Source: Pelobates cultripes
Lineage: Eukaryota > Chordata > Amphibia > Anura > Pelobatidae
Reading direction: 5' to 3'
NCBI GenBank assembly: GCA_933207985.1
Contig: OW240913.1
Span: forward strand, 322,028,602-322,092,601
DNA: 64,000 nt
Position 1 is the first letter of the stretch; every line of letters starts with the position of its first letter. The translations under genes were made by a program, and so were the position numbers. Under the pieces are notes generated by a model that worked only from the letters and a program-made list of their open reading frames with translations, was not told where the DNA came from and made no database searches. This document shows, in pieces, positions 1 through 12,225 of this stretch.

Positions 1-1925
1 GTATTCTGATTAGATGACAGCCATCTTAAAATATAGTTTTTTTTTCCTGTAGTCATAATTCTGTTCTGCCTGTATTGTAGTAGAAAATGGCAAGACAGGT
101 AAACAACATACATTTAACATATATATTTATTTGATATCTATATTTGATATCTATATTTAATTTCTATATTTGATTTTTTTTTAACTGCACTATTTCATAT
201 ACTGTTATTTCTGAATATAATTTTGATCATTCTCAACTTGATCCTCGCTATTGTCATGTGAGCAATTATTATTGTCCAATAATTGGTTGTTGCCATCTTG
301 TACCAGAGTGAATGCACGCGTAGTGCATAGTGTTTACAAGCATGTTTTCACAAGAATTCCTTGAGGGTTAGGTAGTTAACAGGTGGTTTATTAGTGTAAT
401 ATGTGTTGGTTGATACAGTGCTTTTACCCAATTCCTATTAAGAAGACACGAAGGCAAGTCCAAACAAGTTTAAAATCTGAATTTGCAAAAAATGGAACAA
501 GTGTGAGCTATGCATTTTGTATCGAAAGAGTAAGTGCACATAAAACTGCTGCTTTGCATATATCTGATTGACTTGGTATTATTTATATACTGTTTGTAGT
601 TACATATTATATTGCAGTAAAAAATTCTTAAGTCTGTAAAGCCATATGTTGATTGGAAGGGACTTTTAAATGAAGCACTGTTTGTAAGGAATAAAGAAAT
701 GCATGATAAATACTCCATCAGCCAGAAACATTTTGTTGTAGTCTCGCGTTAACAGCTGGAAACCATCTTATCCATGTGAATATTATGTATACAGGCTAGA
801 GACAAGTATAAGTCAGAGTAACAGTAAACTGAAGAGGAATTGCAAGGGAACAGCTGGACATAATGCTAAGAGCCAGCAGACATTTTCCTGTTTCACCAAT
901 GTGGTTCTCCCATGTGGAACTGGTGAAACATCTTTTGTAGAACTAGCACATTTTATTATCACAGATCTTGAATTTGAGAGCCTCCTAAACCAAATCGGAT
1001 ACAAGGGAGAGAGTCAGCATTCCTGAGCTTTAGAGACGTAGGATCATATATAGCTTAAAGGAAGCTCAATACAGTTGTTATGGTGCCTGGAGGCCCCTTA
1101 GTCTTACCTTTAAGTGTTAAAGATGTGTGCCAAGGTGCCAGTGTTTCCCTCTCCTTCTATTATCAGGATTATTAGTACGAGCAGTGAGAAGGCTGCAGTG
1201 ATTGGATGAGAATACCACCTGATGCTATCGGCCTATCACTATAACAAGTAAAGGATTAAAATGTACATAGATTTGCTTGCGACAGGCATCCAGCTATAGG
1301 CTAATATTCTTGTGTTCTTCCTCGATAATTTGACCATTAGTCTATTATGTGACAGAAGAATATTGTGACTATGAAATTACCCTGGCCTATGTGGTTTGTG
1401 GGACTCAATCACATCTCATATCTGTATCATCTGATGTCAGATTCTTAATTTTATAGTGTTTACATAACAAACCTCTGATAAAACATGTAAAAAAAACTTG
1501 TGCAGGAAGCTCTTATATTTAAAACCATAAACAAGTGTAGTATATGTAACTTAAAATGACAGTAAAAGACACGAATTTCATGTTTTATCATTTTTGCCAG
1601 AAACAACAAATGGATAAATCTGTCAGTATTCCAGTAAAGTTCAGCATTGTAGCTCTGACAATTATACCTCAGTTTCTATTTACTGCTTCCGGCCTACTCA
1701 CCATTCTGTCAACACCTTGTCATCTCACTCCCAGTTACATCATTACAGTCTCCAGTCATGCCTGGTCTAGCTTTGCCATGTTCTGTGAGGTGTTGTCGGT
1801 CTGCCCAGTCTGACCAAGGTGCCTTCTAATAAAAAAAAGCTTCATTCACAACAAGGACCTTCACAAGTATGATTTAATGTATTTGTATTTTCCTCTTTAT
1901 GACATTTTTATTATCTGTATCTACA
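1..1925. other. AT-rich non-coding DNA, no gene recognised
   Basis: I see no exon, RNA gene or complete transposon here. Short open frames exist, for example on the minus strand at 813-1004 and the plus strand at 1556-1813, but they have no recognisable domain. A stretch at about 1054-1258 starts with TTAA followed by aggaagctc and has text resembling the TTAA-flanked elements found elsewhere in the window, so it may be a decayed piece of one. Confidence 0.5.
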
Positions 1926-1933
1926 ATTTAAAC

Positions 1934-2737
1934 CAAGGCTTCCCACACTTTTCATGTTGGTGACACACTTTATTTGACATTAAACCCCTTTGTTCTAGTT
2001 CATGAACACGTCACTTCAGTTGCGGCCGTATCACCAGAAGTGATGCGGTATCAGCAGTTTCGACCCGATTACTCATGCTACGCATGTATGACCTCTCGAC
2101 TGTCTTCCTAACACTCTGGCCCCTATTCACAGTATTGTAATGTAACATACCCACCCCAAGTTGGCTTTTCTCACCTTAACTGCGGTTTATGGCTGGCTGG
2201 TGTGTCTGGCTGGCAGGCAGACTAACTGCAGCTGGCAGGCTGGTGTGGTTGGCTGACAGGCCTCTTTCTTCACCCGAGCCCCTTTTTGTGTCTTTGTGCC
2301 CCTTCAACCCCTATGTGTGTCACTTTGTGCACCCTCAGCCCCTCTGTGTGTCTCTTTTTGGCCCCTCCTCTCCTGTGCCTTCTTCTGTCCCCTCTCCTGT
2401 GCCCTTCTTCTGTTCCCCCTCCCCTTCTGTGTCCTTCATCTATCCCCTTCTCCTGTGCCATTCATCTGTTCCCCTCCCCTCCTGTGCCATTCTTTTGTCC
2501 CTTCCCCTAACATGAAGCAGTTTGCTGCTCTCAGTGAGAACTTCCTGTCAGACAGGGTAGAGAACAGAAGCCCCTCTACCACAGTCCACCTGCTTGGCCA
2601 CGGTACATGCGGTGACCAGCAGGAGGGGAGCGATGTTCAATGCGCTCCCCTTCCATTGGACACCTCATTCGCCCAACACATGTAGACTGTGCAGCTGACA
2701 CACTAACGTGTCATGCCACACAGTTTGGAAAGCTCTG
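1934..2737. mobile_element. hAT-type non-autonomous DNA transposon with 8-bp target duplication
   Basis: The element begins caaggcttcccacacttt and ends cagtttggaaagctctg, imperfect inverted ends of the CAGNG...CNCTG kind seen in hAT transposons. It is flanked by a perfect 8-bp direct repeat, atttaaac, at 1926-1933 and 2738-2745, the duplication length expected for hAT. There is no transposase; the interior is filled by a pyrimidine-rich tandem tract. The match of end type and duplication length is seen directly; the hAT assignment is from family knowledge. Confidence 0.75.
2268..2512. repeat. pyrimidine-rich degenerate minisatellite inside the hAT element
   Basis: A run of loosely repeated units of the type ctcctgtgccattcttctgtcccc, almost free of purines apart from tgtg motifs. 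It leaves long open frames on both strands that are low-complexity (Pro/Ser/Cys-rich) and should not be read as genes. Confidence 0.75.
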
Positions 2738-2745
2738 ATTTAAAC

Positions 2746-3530
2746 CTTCAACATATGTAGCCGTATGCCCAGAGTTTTTTATTGGCATCAATATAATAAG
2801 ATAACTCGCAACAAAAATATAATCTGTCACATAAGCGCTACGATGTACAGTATGCAGTGGCCAGATGACTAAAAAAAATATTAACAAGCATCTAAAATAA
2901 AAAGCAGGCAATGTAATAATAGACATTTATCGTTTCTTCCAAATCAAGTGGCAGAGCAATCGAAAATTAATCCTCGATGTGGGGATGTTTCATTAAAACT
3001 ACGGAAAAGACCTTCATGATGGGAGATAGATGCCCTGAAGTTCTAGATTGTGAGTTCGATGTCACTCATTATTTCTTGTTATGTGAAGAAAAGAAATGTG
3101 AAGCTAGTGAACATTAATGGGAACGAAGCATGTAATAACAATTTATGTTTATATGAAATGACATGGCCGAGCACAATACTATTAATAGGAGGTCTCATTC
3201 TTAACACCCTACTCTGCTGTTTCTCTGGCTCCTCTTATTCTGAAATTTCATGTTAAATATACTGATTTATTGATTTTTTTGGTACCTCTAAGTGTATACT
3301 GATATGTTTGTTTTTTCTTACAATGTAGAATGGTTTGCTTTATTTGCTAATCTTATATGGGAAAGGGTATTTATTTTCATTAATTAGGTTCTTTAATTAA
3401 TTTAATTCTTTATATAATTGTATCTTATTTTATTCATTGATTTCAAGTGTGTACCTTCCACGTTAAAATTAGATGTGTACTTTGAAAGATTTTATCTTTT
3501 TAGCCAAACATTTTTTTTTAAAACTGTTAC
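2746..3530. other. non-coding DNA, nothing recognised
   Basis: AT-rich spacer between the hAT-type element and the Tc1 element. I see no gene or repeat with recognisable ends. Confidence 0.5.
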
Positions 3531-3532
3531 TA

Positions 3533-5093
3533 CACTGAACAAAATTATAAACGCAACACTTTTGTTTTTGCCCCCATTTTTCATGAGCTGAACTCAAAGA
3601 TCTGAGACTTTTTCTATGCACACAAAAGGCCCATTTCTCTCCAATATTGTTCACAAATCTGTCTAAATCTGTGTTAGTGAGCACTTCTCCTTTGCCGAGA
3701 TAACAGGTGTGGCATACCAAGATGCTGATTAGACAGCATGATTATTGCACAGGTGTGCCTTAGGCTGACCACAATAAAATGCCACTCTAAAATGTGCAGT
3801 TTTATCACACAGCACAATGCCACACATGTTGCAAGTTTTAAGAGAGCGTGCAATTGGAATGCAGACTGCAGGAATGTCCACCAGAGCTGTTACCCGTTAA
3901 TTGAATGTTAATTTCTCTACCATAAGCTGTCTCCAAAGGCATTTCAGATAATTTGGCAGTACATCCAACCGGCCTCACAACCACAGACCATGTGTAACCA
4001 CACCAGCTTCACCTCCAGATCCTCTGAGACCAGCCACCTGGACAGCTGCTGCAACAATCAGTTTGCATAACCAAAGGATTTCTGCACAAACTGTCAGAAA
4101 CCGTCTCAGGGAAGCTCATCTGCATGCTCGTCATCTTCATCGGGGTCTTGACCTGACTGCAGTTCCTCGTTGTAACCGCCTTTAGTGGGCAAATGCTCAC
4201 ATTCAATGGTGTCTGTCCCTCTGGAGAGATGTTCACAAATGAATCCTGGTTTTCACTGTACAGGGCAGATGGCAGACATCGTGTATGGTGTTGTGTGGGT
4301 GAGCGGTTTGCTGATGTCAGCGTTGTGGATTGAGTGGCCCATGGGGGGTTATGGTATGGGCAGACATTTGTTATGGACAACAAACACAGGTGCATTTTAT
4401 TGATGGCATTTTGAATGCACAGAGATACCGTGGCGAGATCCTGAGGCCCATTGTTGTGCCATTCATCAACGGCCATCGCCTCATTTTGCTGCATGATAAT
4501 GCACGGCCCCATGTTGCAAGGATCTGTACACAATTCCTGGAAGCTAAAAGCATCTCAGTTATTGCATGGCCAGCATACTCACTGGGCATATCACCCATTG
4601 AGCATGTTTGGGATGCTCTGGATCGGCGTATACGACAGCGTGTTCCAGGTCCTGCCATTATTCATCAACTTCGCACAGTTATTGAAGAGGAGTGGACCAA
4701 CATTCCAAAGGCCACAATCAACAACTGATCAACTCTATGCTAAGGTGATGTGTTGCACTGCGTGAGGCAAATGGTGGTCACACCAGATGCTGACTGGTTT
4801 TCGGTCCAATACAGGAAAACTGCACATTTTAGAGTGTTATTATATTGTGGCCAGCCTATGGCACACCTGTTCAATAATCATGCTGTCGAATCAGCATCTT
4901 GATATGCCACACCTGTGAGGTGGATGGATTATCTCGGCAAAGGAGAAGTGCTCACTAACACAGATTTAGTCAGGTTTGTGAACAATATTTGAGAGAAATA
5001 GGCCTTTTCTGTACATAGAAAAAAATCTTTGAGTTCAGCTCATGAAAAATGGGGGCAAAAACAAAAGTGTTGCGTTTATAATTCTGTTCAGTG
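3533..5093 (+). mobile_element. Tc1/mariner transposon with about 275-bp inverted repeats, inactive
   Basis: The element is bounded by cactgaacaaaattataaac on the left and the inverted copy ...ataattctgttcagtg on the right, with TA at 3531-3532 and 5094-5095 as the target duplication typical of Tc1/mariner. The inverted repeats are long, about 3533-3803 and 4816-5093, still readily alignable but with many substitutions and small indels. Between them lies a broken transposase gene on the plus strand. The total length of about 1.56 kb is normal for a full Tc1 element, so nothing large is missing; it has simply decayed. Confidence 0.93.
3817..4810 (+). pseudogene. Tc1-family transposase pseudogene (DD34E)
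   Basis: This is the remains of the transposase that cuts and pastes the surrounding element. The likely start is the ATG at 3817 ([12 protein letters not shown]), followed by a stop at about residue 27. Further stops and frame changes follow in the helix-turn-helix region and around 4220-4330. The C-terminal half is open from 4330 to 4728 and shows the DDE_3 catalytic core: the second Asp in HDNARPH and the Glu in PIEHVWD are separated by exactly 34 residues, the Tc1 signature. The frame then shifts at the stop at 4726-4728, and the expected C-terminal tail follows in another frame (LREANGGHT-like) up to the right inverted repeat. The protein cannot be made in one piece. The family call is firm. 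Confidence 0.9.
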
Positions 5094-5095
5094 TA

Positions 5096-7452
5096 TGTAG
5101 ATAATATCATCCCCATCAAGAATATATCCAATAAAATGTACGTGGCCCACTTTCATCATACATTGCTTGTATCTCAATTCTAAATTGCTATGAATGTAGT
5201 CAAACTAATCAAATACTCAGAATGAGCTGAATGAGGGGCTGATTCTAGAAGAAGCAGGTTTGCTTCCATATTGGTAGCATGTGTGCAGAAACAGTCCATG
5301 ATACATTATCTAACAAAAACACGAGATCTTTATATTACCTAGTATGGCATGATAGGTGCCTTTGAAGGCATAGCCAGCAATGGTTTTATACCAATAGGGG
5401 TTCATCTCTATCGGTCTTGTTTTTCTGTCTCAGTCCTTACAGGACACTGTCACCTCAAACTATGTTTAATATAATAATACTTTATAGGTTTGAAAGGTAA
5501 AAGTTTTTCTTTTTTAAATGAAGTATATAAAGAAAAATAAAATAGAAAAACCATCCAGACATTTAGTATATGACAGGATCCGTCAGCCATAAACATAAAC
5601 TGTGGGTCAGACAGTGTTTGAAAACTGTCAGTCTTTATGGCCTTCCCTGATTCTGTGCATATGTATATGTCTATGAGGGGGCAGTTTCTTTATTTTAATA
5701 TACTATTCTGCTGACAGAGAATCTAAAACATTTGTATCTCATATCTAAAGGATTGAACAAGCAATTGGAGAAAGTGCAACAATGTATGGATTTAAGTTGC
5801 ATGTTATATAACGTTGCAAGTTTTCTATTGATATTATTACCCCACAAAGTGAGAAGTATGTATACTTGTTGCGCGAGTTAGGCACAGAAACACTACACAT
5901 TTTAACTTTTTTAATGATATGGTATTAAAAATTAAGGTTTAGCTCGATTTCTGGTTAATTTCTATACCTTGTTGGTTTTCGTCAGTTTTAGGGGTTCCCC
6001 CATTTAGTTACCAGTGTTTATATTCTAGTTCCCCTCTTGCCTTAGTTTATATAAGCATATAATTTAAACTATACATTTGCTTATCTATGCAAGATCCTTT
6101 CATTCCCACACTGTCGAAGACAGATGAACTTGAAAGCATTAGAAATACTTTGAAGCCATAGGATGTGGAATAGCAGACATTTGAGCATCTTTTCAAGCAG
6201 CTGTTACGAGCTGTGCTTATGAAATCTTATAACAGTGGTAAATGTATTTTCTGTGTACCTAGTTCTGTAATTTAATTGTGAACGGGCCACTGCATTTAAA
6301 TAGTATTTGTTTCCATCTAAAAAAAATAAATAAATAGAAAATCGCCTACTATTTCACAATTAACCAACATGCAATTTAATAAGATGACAATATCTTTTTA
6401 AACATTAAGAAAGCTACAATTCGGAAAATAAAAGTGTTTTTTTTTGTATACTAAAGTATCCAACAGATGCATAAAGTACATTATAGATAGTTTACTTAAC
6501 CTTGACAAACGGATTCTGTAACATATGACAGATGGGGACTATGGGGGTTTTCCAGAACTCAAGTGATTACGAACTTCAACACTCAGTTTTAATAAAATCT
6601 GACTTAAAGTGTGCAACCTTGTTTAATATACACCGCTAAAGCACACATTTTCATGTGTTGCTGTGTCTGGGCGTATGATAACTACGTTGAAAATCTAATT
6701 ATCTGTGTTAGAGTGAATATTGCAGTGTGAATACTTCCTGCTGTGCTGTGAATGGATCTGGTAAACATAATGAAAAGAGCAGAGCATCCACACATATCAT
6801 ATTCTAGAACTACAGCCCGCCCTAGACTTGTTACTGTTATTCCATATAAGATACTTTTGTAGTAGAAATTATTACTCAATCTACCCACATGTTTTGTGCT
6901 GAACATCACACAGTAGAACAGTGTACTCTATCTGGCTTAGTGCATCATTTTAATTCTAGGTTCCCTTTCAGTATCTAATTTTATTATTTATTGTAAATAA
7001 AACTTTAAAACATAGAAAATAAAAAAAAAGTATACAGCACATCACATATGTAGCATATTCTGAAAACTGGTGTTTGACAAGAAAATATATGTATTGCATT
7101 TATTAAATTGAAATGACAAGTTATTTCTGGGATTATAGTATTTTGCTATTCTTTCAGAAAGAAAATTGGTAATAAATTGAAAGGTCACTCTTGTTACTTT
7201 TTTGCTAACCCCCTACCCCTATGGATAATTCTAACATTAAAAAATAGCGCACAAAAATATAGTACAACTCTAAAACTTGTGAAAGGATGCTTTTATCCTG
7301 TACTGTCCCTGGCTGGAGAGATTATGGTTTGTTGCTTTTAGCCCGATGACATAGAGAAAGTATCATGACTAGGGGAAATCTAGCTTTGGATAATCATTTC
7401 AGGCAGAACAAAAACAAAACTCAATAATATTTATAATATAAAAAAAAATAAT
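5096..7452. other. AT-rich non-coding DNA, nothing recognised
   Basis: About 2.3 kb without a recognisable gene, RNA or transposon end on either strand. Open frames are short and have no domain. Confidence 0.5.
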
Positions 7453-7458
7453 TGTAGA

Positions 7459-8958
7459 ATGCCCGCAATTAAGATGATGGTTCTTCCGAGATTACAATAT
7501 TTATTTAGAATGCTCTCTATATATCTTACACCTTTATTTTTTAAAGAGGTACAAAATAATATTAATAATTTTATATGGGCAAATATAAGACCGCATGTGG
7601 CGGCATCAACATTGTATAAACCTTTTCAGCAAGGGGGTATGGGGTTACCTAATATAAATTGTAATTATGAGCGCCTTAATTTACTCTTCCCAATATAATG
7701 TTCCAAAACATTGGGCTCATCAAGAATCACAACATATGAATAGACAAGAATTGATAACATTAGCATGGATCCCAAAACATTTAAGACCAAAATATAGCAA
7801 TATACTACCTATTACAACCCTTACATTTAGAATACTGGATGAAAATTGCCGCAAAAAGAAAATATTGAAATATATTTCACCTGCACTCCCTATATCTGCT
7901 ATAGCTTTACTTATTCCTAATTTTAACTTTAAGATATTGCAGCATTCAGGTCTTATACATATATATCATTTTGTTTTGAATATTTTTATTGTTGTCATAA
8001 CACATATGCAGGTAACATATTTGTGAGTAATGAAGTAAAGGTTGCCCACGCAGGGGCGCAAGGTTGCAGTACATACATTTGTTTGCATTTCGTCGCCTAC
8101 GCAGAGGCTGGTTGTATATCATTTTGTTAATGGAAAACAAATTCTTGATTTCAAAACACTTAAAACTAATTATAATATTTCAGAAGTAACTAAGTTTTCG
8201 TATTTACAAATGCGTTCATGGCTTCCAAAATATCATGTAAAAACTTGGATGAAAGTAAATGGACAGCAGCTGACGGACATTGAAAAAATCTGTTTGAAAC
8301 CAAAGAAACCAAACAAATTGATTTCTATGTTATAGGCAGAGGACAACATTTTTGTTAGCACTAATAAAACATCATTCATTAAATCATGGGAAAAGAAACG
8401 GGGCATAATTTATGCAAACCCACATGGATAAGGATTTTCTGCGGACATAAGGCCCTGACTATGTGCACAAACCATATAGCACTCACAAGGAAAATACTAT
8501 TACGTTGGTACATGGTATCCGCTAGAATAAAACATGACAACTCTAATGTATCTGCCAACTGCTGGATATGTTTAAGGGATGTAGGTAGTATGCGGCACAT
8601 TTGGTGGAAACGCTCAAGTTTAACACAATTATGGGCTGACATAAGCATAATGATAAACAAATGTACAGGAATAAATCTACCTAGAACTCCTGAAATATTC
8701 TTGCTACAATCTTATCCTAAGAATATTACTTTGTATTCTAAGTGTTTAATATACCATATAAATATAGGAGTGCTAACAGTTATAGGTAGAAACTGGAAAA
8801 AGGAAAACCCACCCAATATAACAAACAGTATACAGATGATAGAAACAACTAAACATTATGAAAAAATAGCTAGACAAATCAAATTACCCCAAATTTTTGG
8901 GAAGAAAACTTGCTCTAAATGGGACAGATATATAGAAAATAGTATGGAAAACCAATAA
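7459..8958 (+). pseudogene. L1-type ORF2 C-terminal pseudogene
   Basis: The coding remnant lies in at least four open pieces (7459-7698, 7667-8026, 8042-8335, 8386-8958) separated by frame changes, one nested insertion and a stop near 8335. The first piece corresponds to the thumb/connection region after the RT fingers and palm. The last carries the L1 C-terminal zinc-knuckle-like segment, WICLRDVGSMRHIWWKR, in which the final Cys expected after HIWW is replaced by Arg. Endonuclease and RT catalytic motifs are not present. It cannot produce a functional protein. Confidence 0.85.
7976..8114 (-). mobile_element. short antisense retroposon insertion with 14-bp target duplication
   Basis: A 139-bp block interrupts the L1 reading frame and is flanked by a perfect 14-bp direct repeat, tatatcattttgtt, at 7962-7975 and 8115-8128. 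Reading on the minus strand, the block ends with an AATAAA-type signal (caataaaaatattcaa), so it looks like the 3' end of a LINE or SINE inserted in reverse orientation. Removing it joins the L1 text HIYHFV to the following frame NGKQILDF, which confirms that it is an insertion. The parent family is not identified. Confidence 0.8.
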
Positions 8959-9430
8959 GATCGGTATATAAGTAATTAATGATTAGAATGATCCGAGAGC
9001 TGCGTCCATAACCCAAGACAAACAATAATGTACAATACAACTAAGGTTGAAAATTCAAATAAGGAAAGTACTGAGAAAGTCCCTATGAGAATTCATTACC
9101 GTATAGTTGCAAATCTTTTCATTCTAAAGCTTTATAGAAGCATAAAGCATTAACGTATTTGGTGTAACTATTATAGAATCTAGCTCCAATCCTTAACCCT
9201 CTTTTTATTTTCTCTTATTTAATTTTCTTTCTTTATTTTCTTTTTCATTTTTTTTTTTAAGTTAAATTTAATTTAATAATATTGTGTACACAATGGTTTA
9301 TTTGACCCGCTGTAAATTGGTACAGTTTATTGTAATGGAATAGTACTGATAAGAATTTTGTAAATTATGTATTATGATTCGTGTACATATAAAAAAACGT
9401 CAAAGAAATAATAAAAAAAAAAAAAAAAAA

Positions 9431-11740
9431 GTTAATCTCGTTCAATTTTCCCCCTTAGTCAAGTATGGCCCTCTTAGCAGTGATGGATCTCACGGCACAA
9501 ACAAGATAACGTATACATATGTATGGCAGCAGTCCTTTACCATAATAGACAGAGGAAAGTGAGTACTTGTCTCAGTGAACACTACTGTACATATTCTGTT
9601 ACAAACTGTGATTCAGAATTATTAGCCAATAGCTAGGCATCTTGGTGCAGGTTCTCAAATGCTTCCTAATCTTCCCAGAGGGAAACAAAGAAGAGAAGCA
9701 TAATTGTTGATATCCATTCAACATTTTTACAATTGTATCACTGGAAAGATTTAATGGGTGTTTTGGGGAAATTGGAACACAGATACAAGAAAATACAGGA
9801 GCTAGACATGCTAACAGTGTAACATTAATCAGTTCAGCAGATATTTCAATTCAAAAAGAAAAAGCATTATATTTCCTGTAGCTTAAAGTTTCCATGATAG
9901 AGAATATTGAGCTTGGAGACTTCTCCACTAGGACGGCTTAGGTACAGTGAATGAAAGAATGGCTTTGGAAAAGAATGGTTTTTGGAACAAAAACAATCAT
10001 CTTTCTACTAGCAATCATTTACCTGAGCCACTGGTCCTCTAAATGAGGTTGATAAGAGTTTCACTCTGGTATACATAAAGGTTGTGCCGACATATGTCAG
10101 TTCTGTTTAGGAAGACAAAAGTGGACAATGGATCTAATTTTCCAGAAAACCAAGGTGGTATGTGTAACAGTTTAGAAGAGAGATTGATAGGATATGTCAC
10201 ATTTCAGAGAGGATTATTCTTTTAGAGAAAAGAGGAGTCAGTTAAGAAATAGCAGTGGGGTGTGTTCTTTATCACGTAGTGTGACAGTGGAGGATCCTTC
10301 CAAAGTAGTGAGAATAATATTTGCTGGTAGTAATTGGTTCTAGAGAGAAGGGATGACTCTAGATTATGGAGGGTTACTAGCTGTTTGAAAGGTGGCAGAT
10401 TTATAATTTCAGGGATATATTCTAGGGGCAAAAACTAAGAGTGACTCTAAATATAAGAGCTCCAGTGTTGAAGAGAGGAGGCCATGTGCAAAATATAAAA
10501 GACGTGAGAGTATTCAGGGTTCGGCTTTTTTTAAACTTATGACATAGAAGGTTGGCCCCCTATTTCTTTTTTTCCTTATAAGATCTTCAGAGGACTAAGG
10601 TATGAAAGTTCCCACAAATGAAAATAAGACTATAATAAAACATTTATTTTCATTTTTATTGCATGTTTTCCTTCTCATGTTTCTTTCCTTGTAACCTTTT
10701 TGTATTTTTTCTTTATGTAATTTAGTGTACATTTTTTTAGAGAAACAATCTGAGTGCTTGAGCTGAAGGTCTGCGTTGAAGAAATCTGAATGCAAACATG
10801 ACTCTGGAGAGAAAAAATGAGAAAGACCAACAAAACATCTTTTGTTCGATTGCTTGTTTGTATGGAAGCTGCAACAAGAAGAAGAACAATAACAAAACCT
10901 ACTTAAGCATATAACATGTACAAATAAAAAATAGCACAGACATATATGAAAAGAAACAAATAAGTAAAAATACCACAAGACAGAAAAAGTTCCTAAATCA
11001 GATTTCTGCTGAACAAATTTTTATTTTTAAATTGATATTCTGCTCTATGACATATGTAGCAAATCAGTGCATTAAAGTAACATCGATTAAATGAAATTCA
11101 TTGCTGACATATATCTATATGTGTGAGTTAACCCCAATATGTTCCGATGAGTGATTGAACAAACTGGTGCCAAAATCCACAATTCCATGAAATGTTTCCA
11201 AAGTTCTGCAGATATACTGATCTTGTGGTTCAGTGTCTCTGTAATTATACATTTTACAAGCAATGTTCGTGAGGAGTATGTGAAGAATTATCTTTATGTG
11301 TAACTAGTATATTATTGAATGTGGAGGACATTGCAGTTTCTGCTCATATATGCTCTCAAGCATGGATTGTTATTACAAATACAGATAAAACATCTGATTA
11401 TTCTCTACTGCCATATTAATTCTGGATGGTCACAAGTATACCAAAGCCATTTTTAAGATCCTTGCAGGTTCGATTATGTAGGTTTACAATTAATCGATAA
11501 CAACAAAAGTTTATTAGAAGCATTTTCCTGCTTAACAAAACAATTCTTTTCTTTGTTCATATTCTGTAGTGTTCCACAACTTTTTGTTAAATGTGCTGCA
11601 TCTCCACTGCTGCACACATATAGTCATAGTGAGCAACTACCAACATGCTACTAATAAGATGCTCATGGTTATATTGCTTGCATCGGCTCCATGTGATTAG
11701 TTAGGTTTGTTCTCACAGTGATTACCCAGGCCTCTTTCCT
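9431..11740. other. non-coding DNA, nothing recognised
   Basis: No gene or bounded element seen. The open frames at 10222-10431 and 10595-10978 (minus strand) are low-complexity, with long runs of Phe, Tyr, Cys and Lys, and look like chance frames in AT-rich DNA. Confidence 0.5.
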
Positions 11741-11754
11741 CTGTCTAAGTTGTT

Positions 11755-11905
11755 GTGGTAGTATAAAATTTAGGGTAAACATTAAGATTAGGATTAGTGC
11801 TAGGGTTAAAATTAGTGTTAATAATAGAGTTAGATTTATAGTTAATGTTAGGGATTGGGGCCAGTAAACAAGCGAGAATGAAAATGAGTACTATAATTAT
11901 GGTTG
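11755..11905. repeat. degenerate TTAGGG-like tract
   Basis: About 150 bp built from variants of ttaggg/ttaggat/gttaat (for example ctagggttaaaattagtg and gttaatgttagggattggg). It is too degenerate to be a true telomeric array and ends a few bases before the hAT foldback element at 11916. Confidence 0.6.
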
Positions 11906-11915
11906 GGATTAAGAG

Positions 11916-12217
11916 TAGTGATGTCCCGAACGGTTCGCCGAACGGTTCGCGAACGGTTCGCCATGAATGGTTTGCCACGGACTCATCAGTGAGTAAACTT
12001 TGACCCTGTACCTCACAGTCAGCAGACACATTCCAGCCAATCAGCAGCAGACCCTCCCTCCCACCTGGACAGCTCACTAAGAATGCAGCTTCAAAATGGA
12101 TGCTGTCCAGGAGGTGGGAGGGTATGGGAGGGAGGGTCTGCTGCTGATTGGCTGGAATGTGTCTGCTGACTGTGAGGTACAGGGTCAAAGTTTGGCGAAC
12201 CGTTCGGGACATCACTA
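11916..12217. mobile_element. hAT-type foldback MITE (302 bp) with perfect 8-bp target duplication
   Basis: The element starts tagtgatgtcccgaacgg and ends gttcgggacatcacta, inverted copies of each other. It is flanked by the perfect 8-bp direct repeat attaagag at 11908-11915 and 12218-12225. Internally, two long arms (about 11994-12074 and 12098-12193) are near-perfect inverted copies, so a single strand would fold into one long hairpin with a loop of about 23 bases. The left end also has three tandem copies of gaacggttcgc. Eight-base duplications point to hAT; there is no coding capacity. Confidence 0.88.
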
Positions 12218-12225
12218 ATTAAGAG

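Larger units (their letters stand above)
7453..9430 (+). mobile_element. 5'-truncated L1/Tx1-type LINE, 3' part of ORF2 plus 3' UTR
   Basis: The segment starts abruptly within the region after the reverse transcriptase of an L1-type ORF2 (MMVLPRLQYLF..., then FIWANIRPHVA and GGMGLPN) and runs through the C-terminal domain to an untranslated region and an A-rich tail ending near 9430. Severe 5' truncation is the usual fate of L1 copies. The same region is present in the larger L1 copy at 27347-32084, with clear similarity of motifs (FIW/YIW, GGxGLP, HIWW). A 139-bp retroposon interrupts it at 7976. I could not identify a convincing target duplication for the L1 itself. Confidence 0.85.

Noticed and set aside
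813..1004. 63-codon minus-strand frame with PVPHGRTTLVKQENVCW
   Set aside because: Looks briefly protein-like, but there are no splice signals, no domain I recognise and no continuation on either side.
2270..2685. Overlapping open frames on both strands in the pyrimidine-rich tract (up to 129 codons)
   Set aside because: Low-complexity translation of a degenerate minisatellite inside a non-autonomous hAT-type element; no domain and all frames are equally open.
10595..10978. 127-codon minus-strand frame rich in Phe, Tyr, Cys and Lys
   Set aside because: No recognisable domain and a composition typical of AT-rich chance frames; no promoter or neighbouring exon signal.
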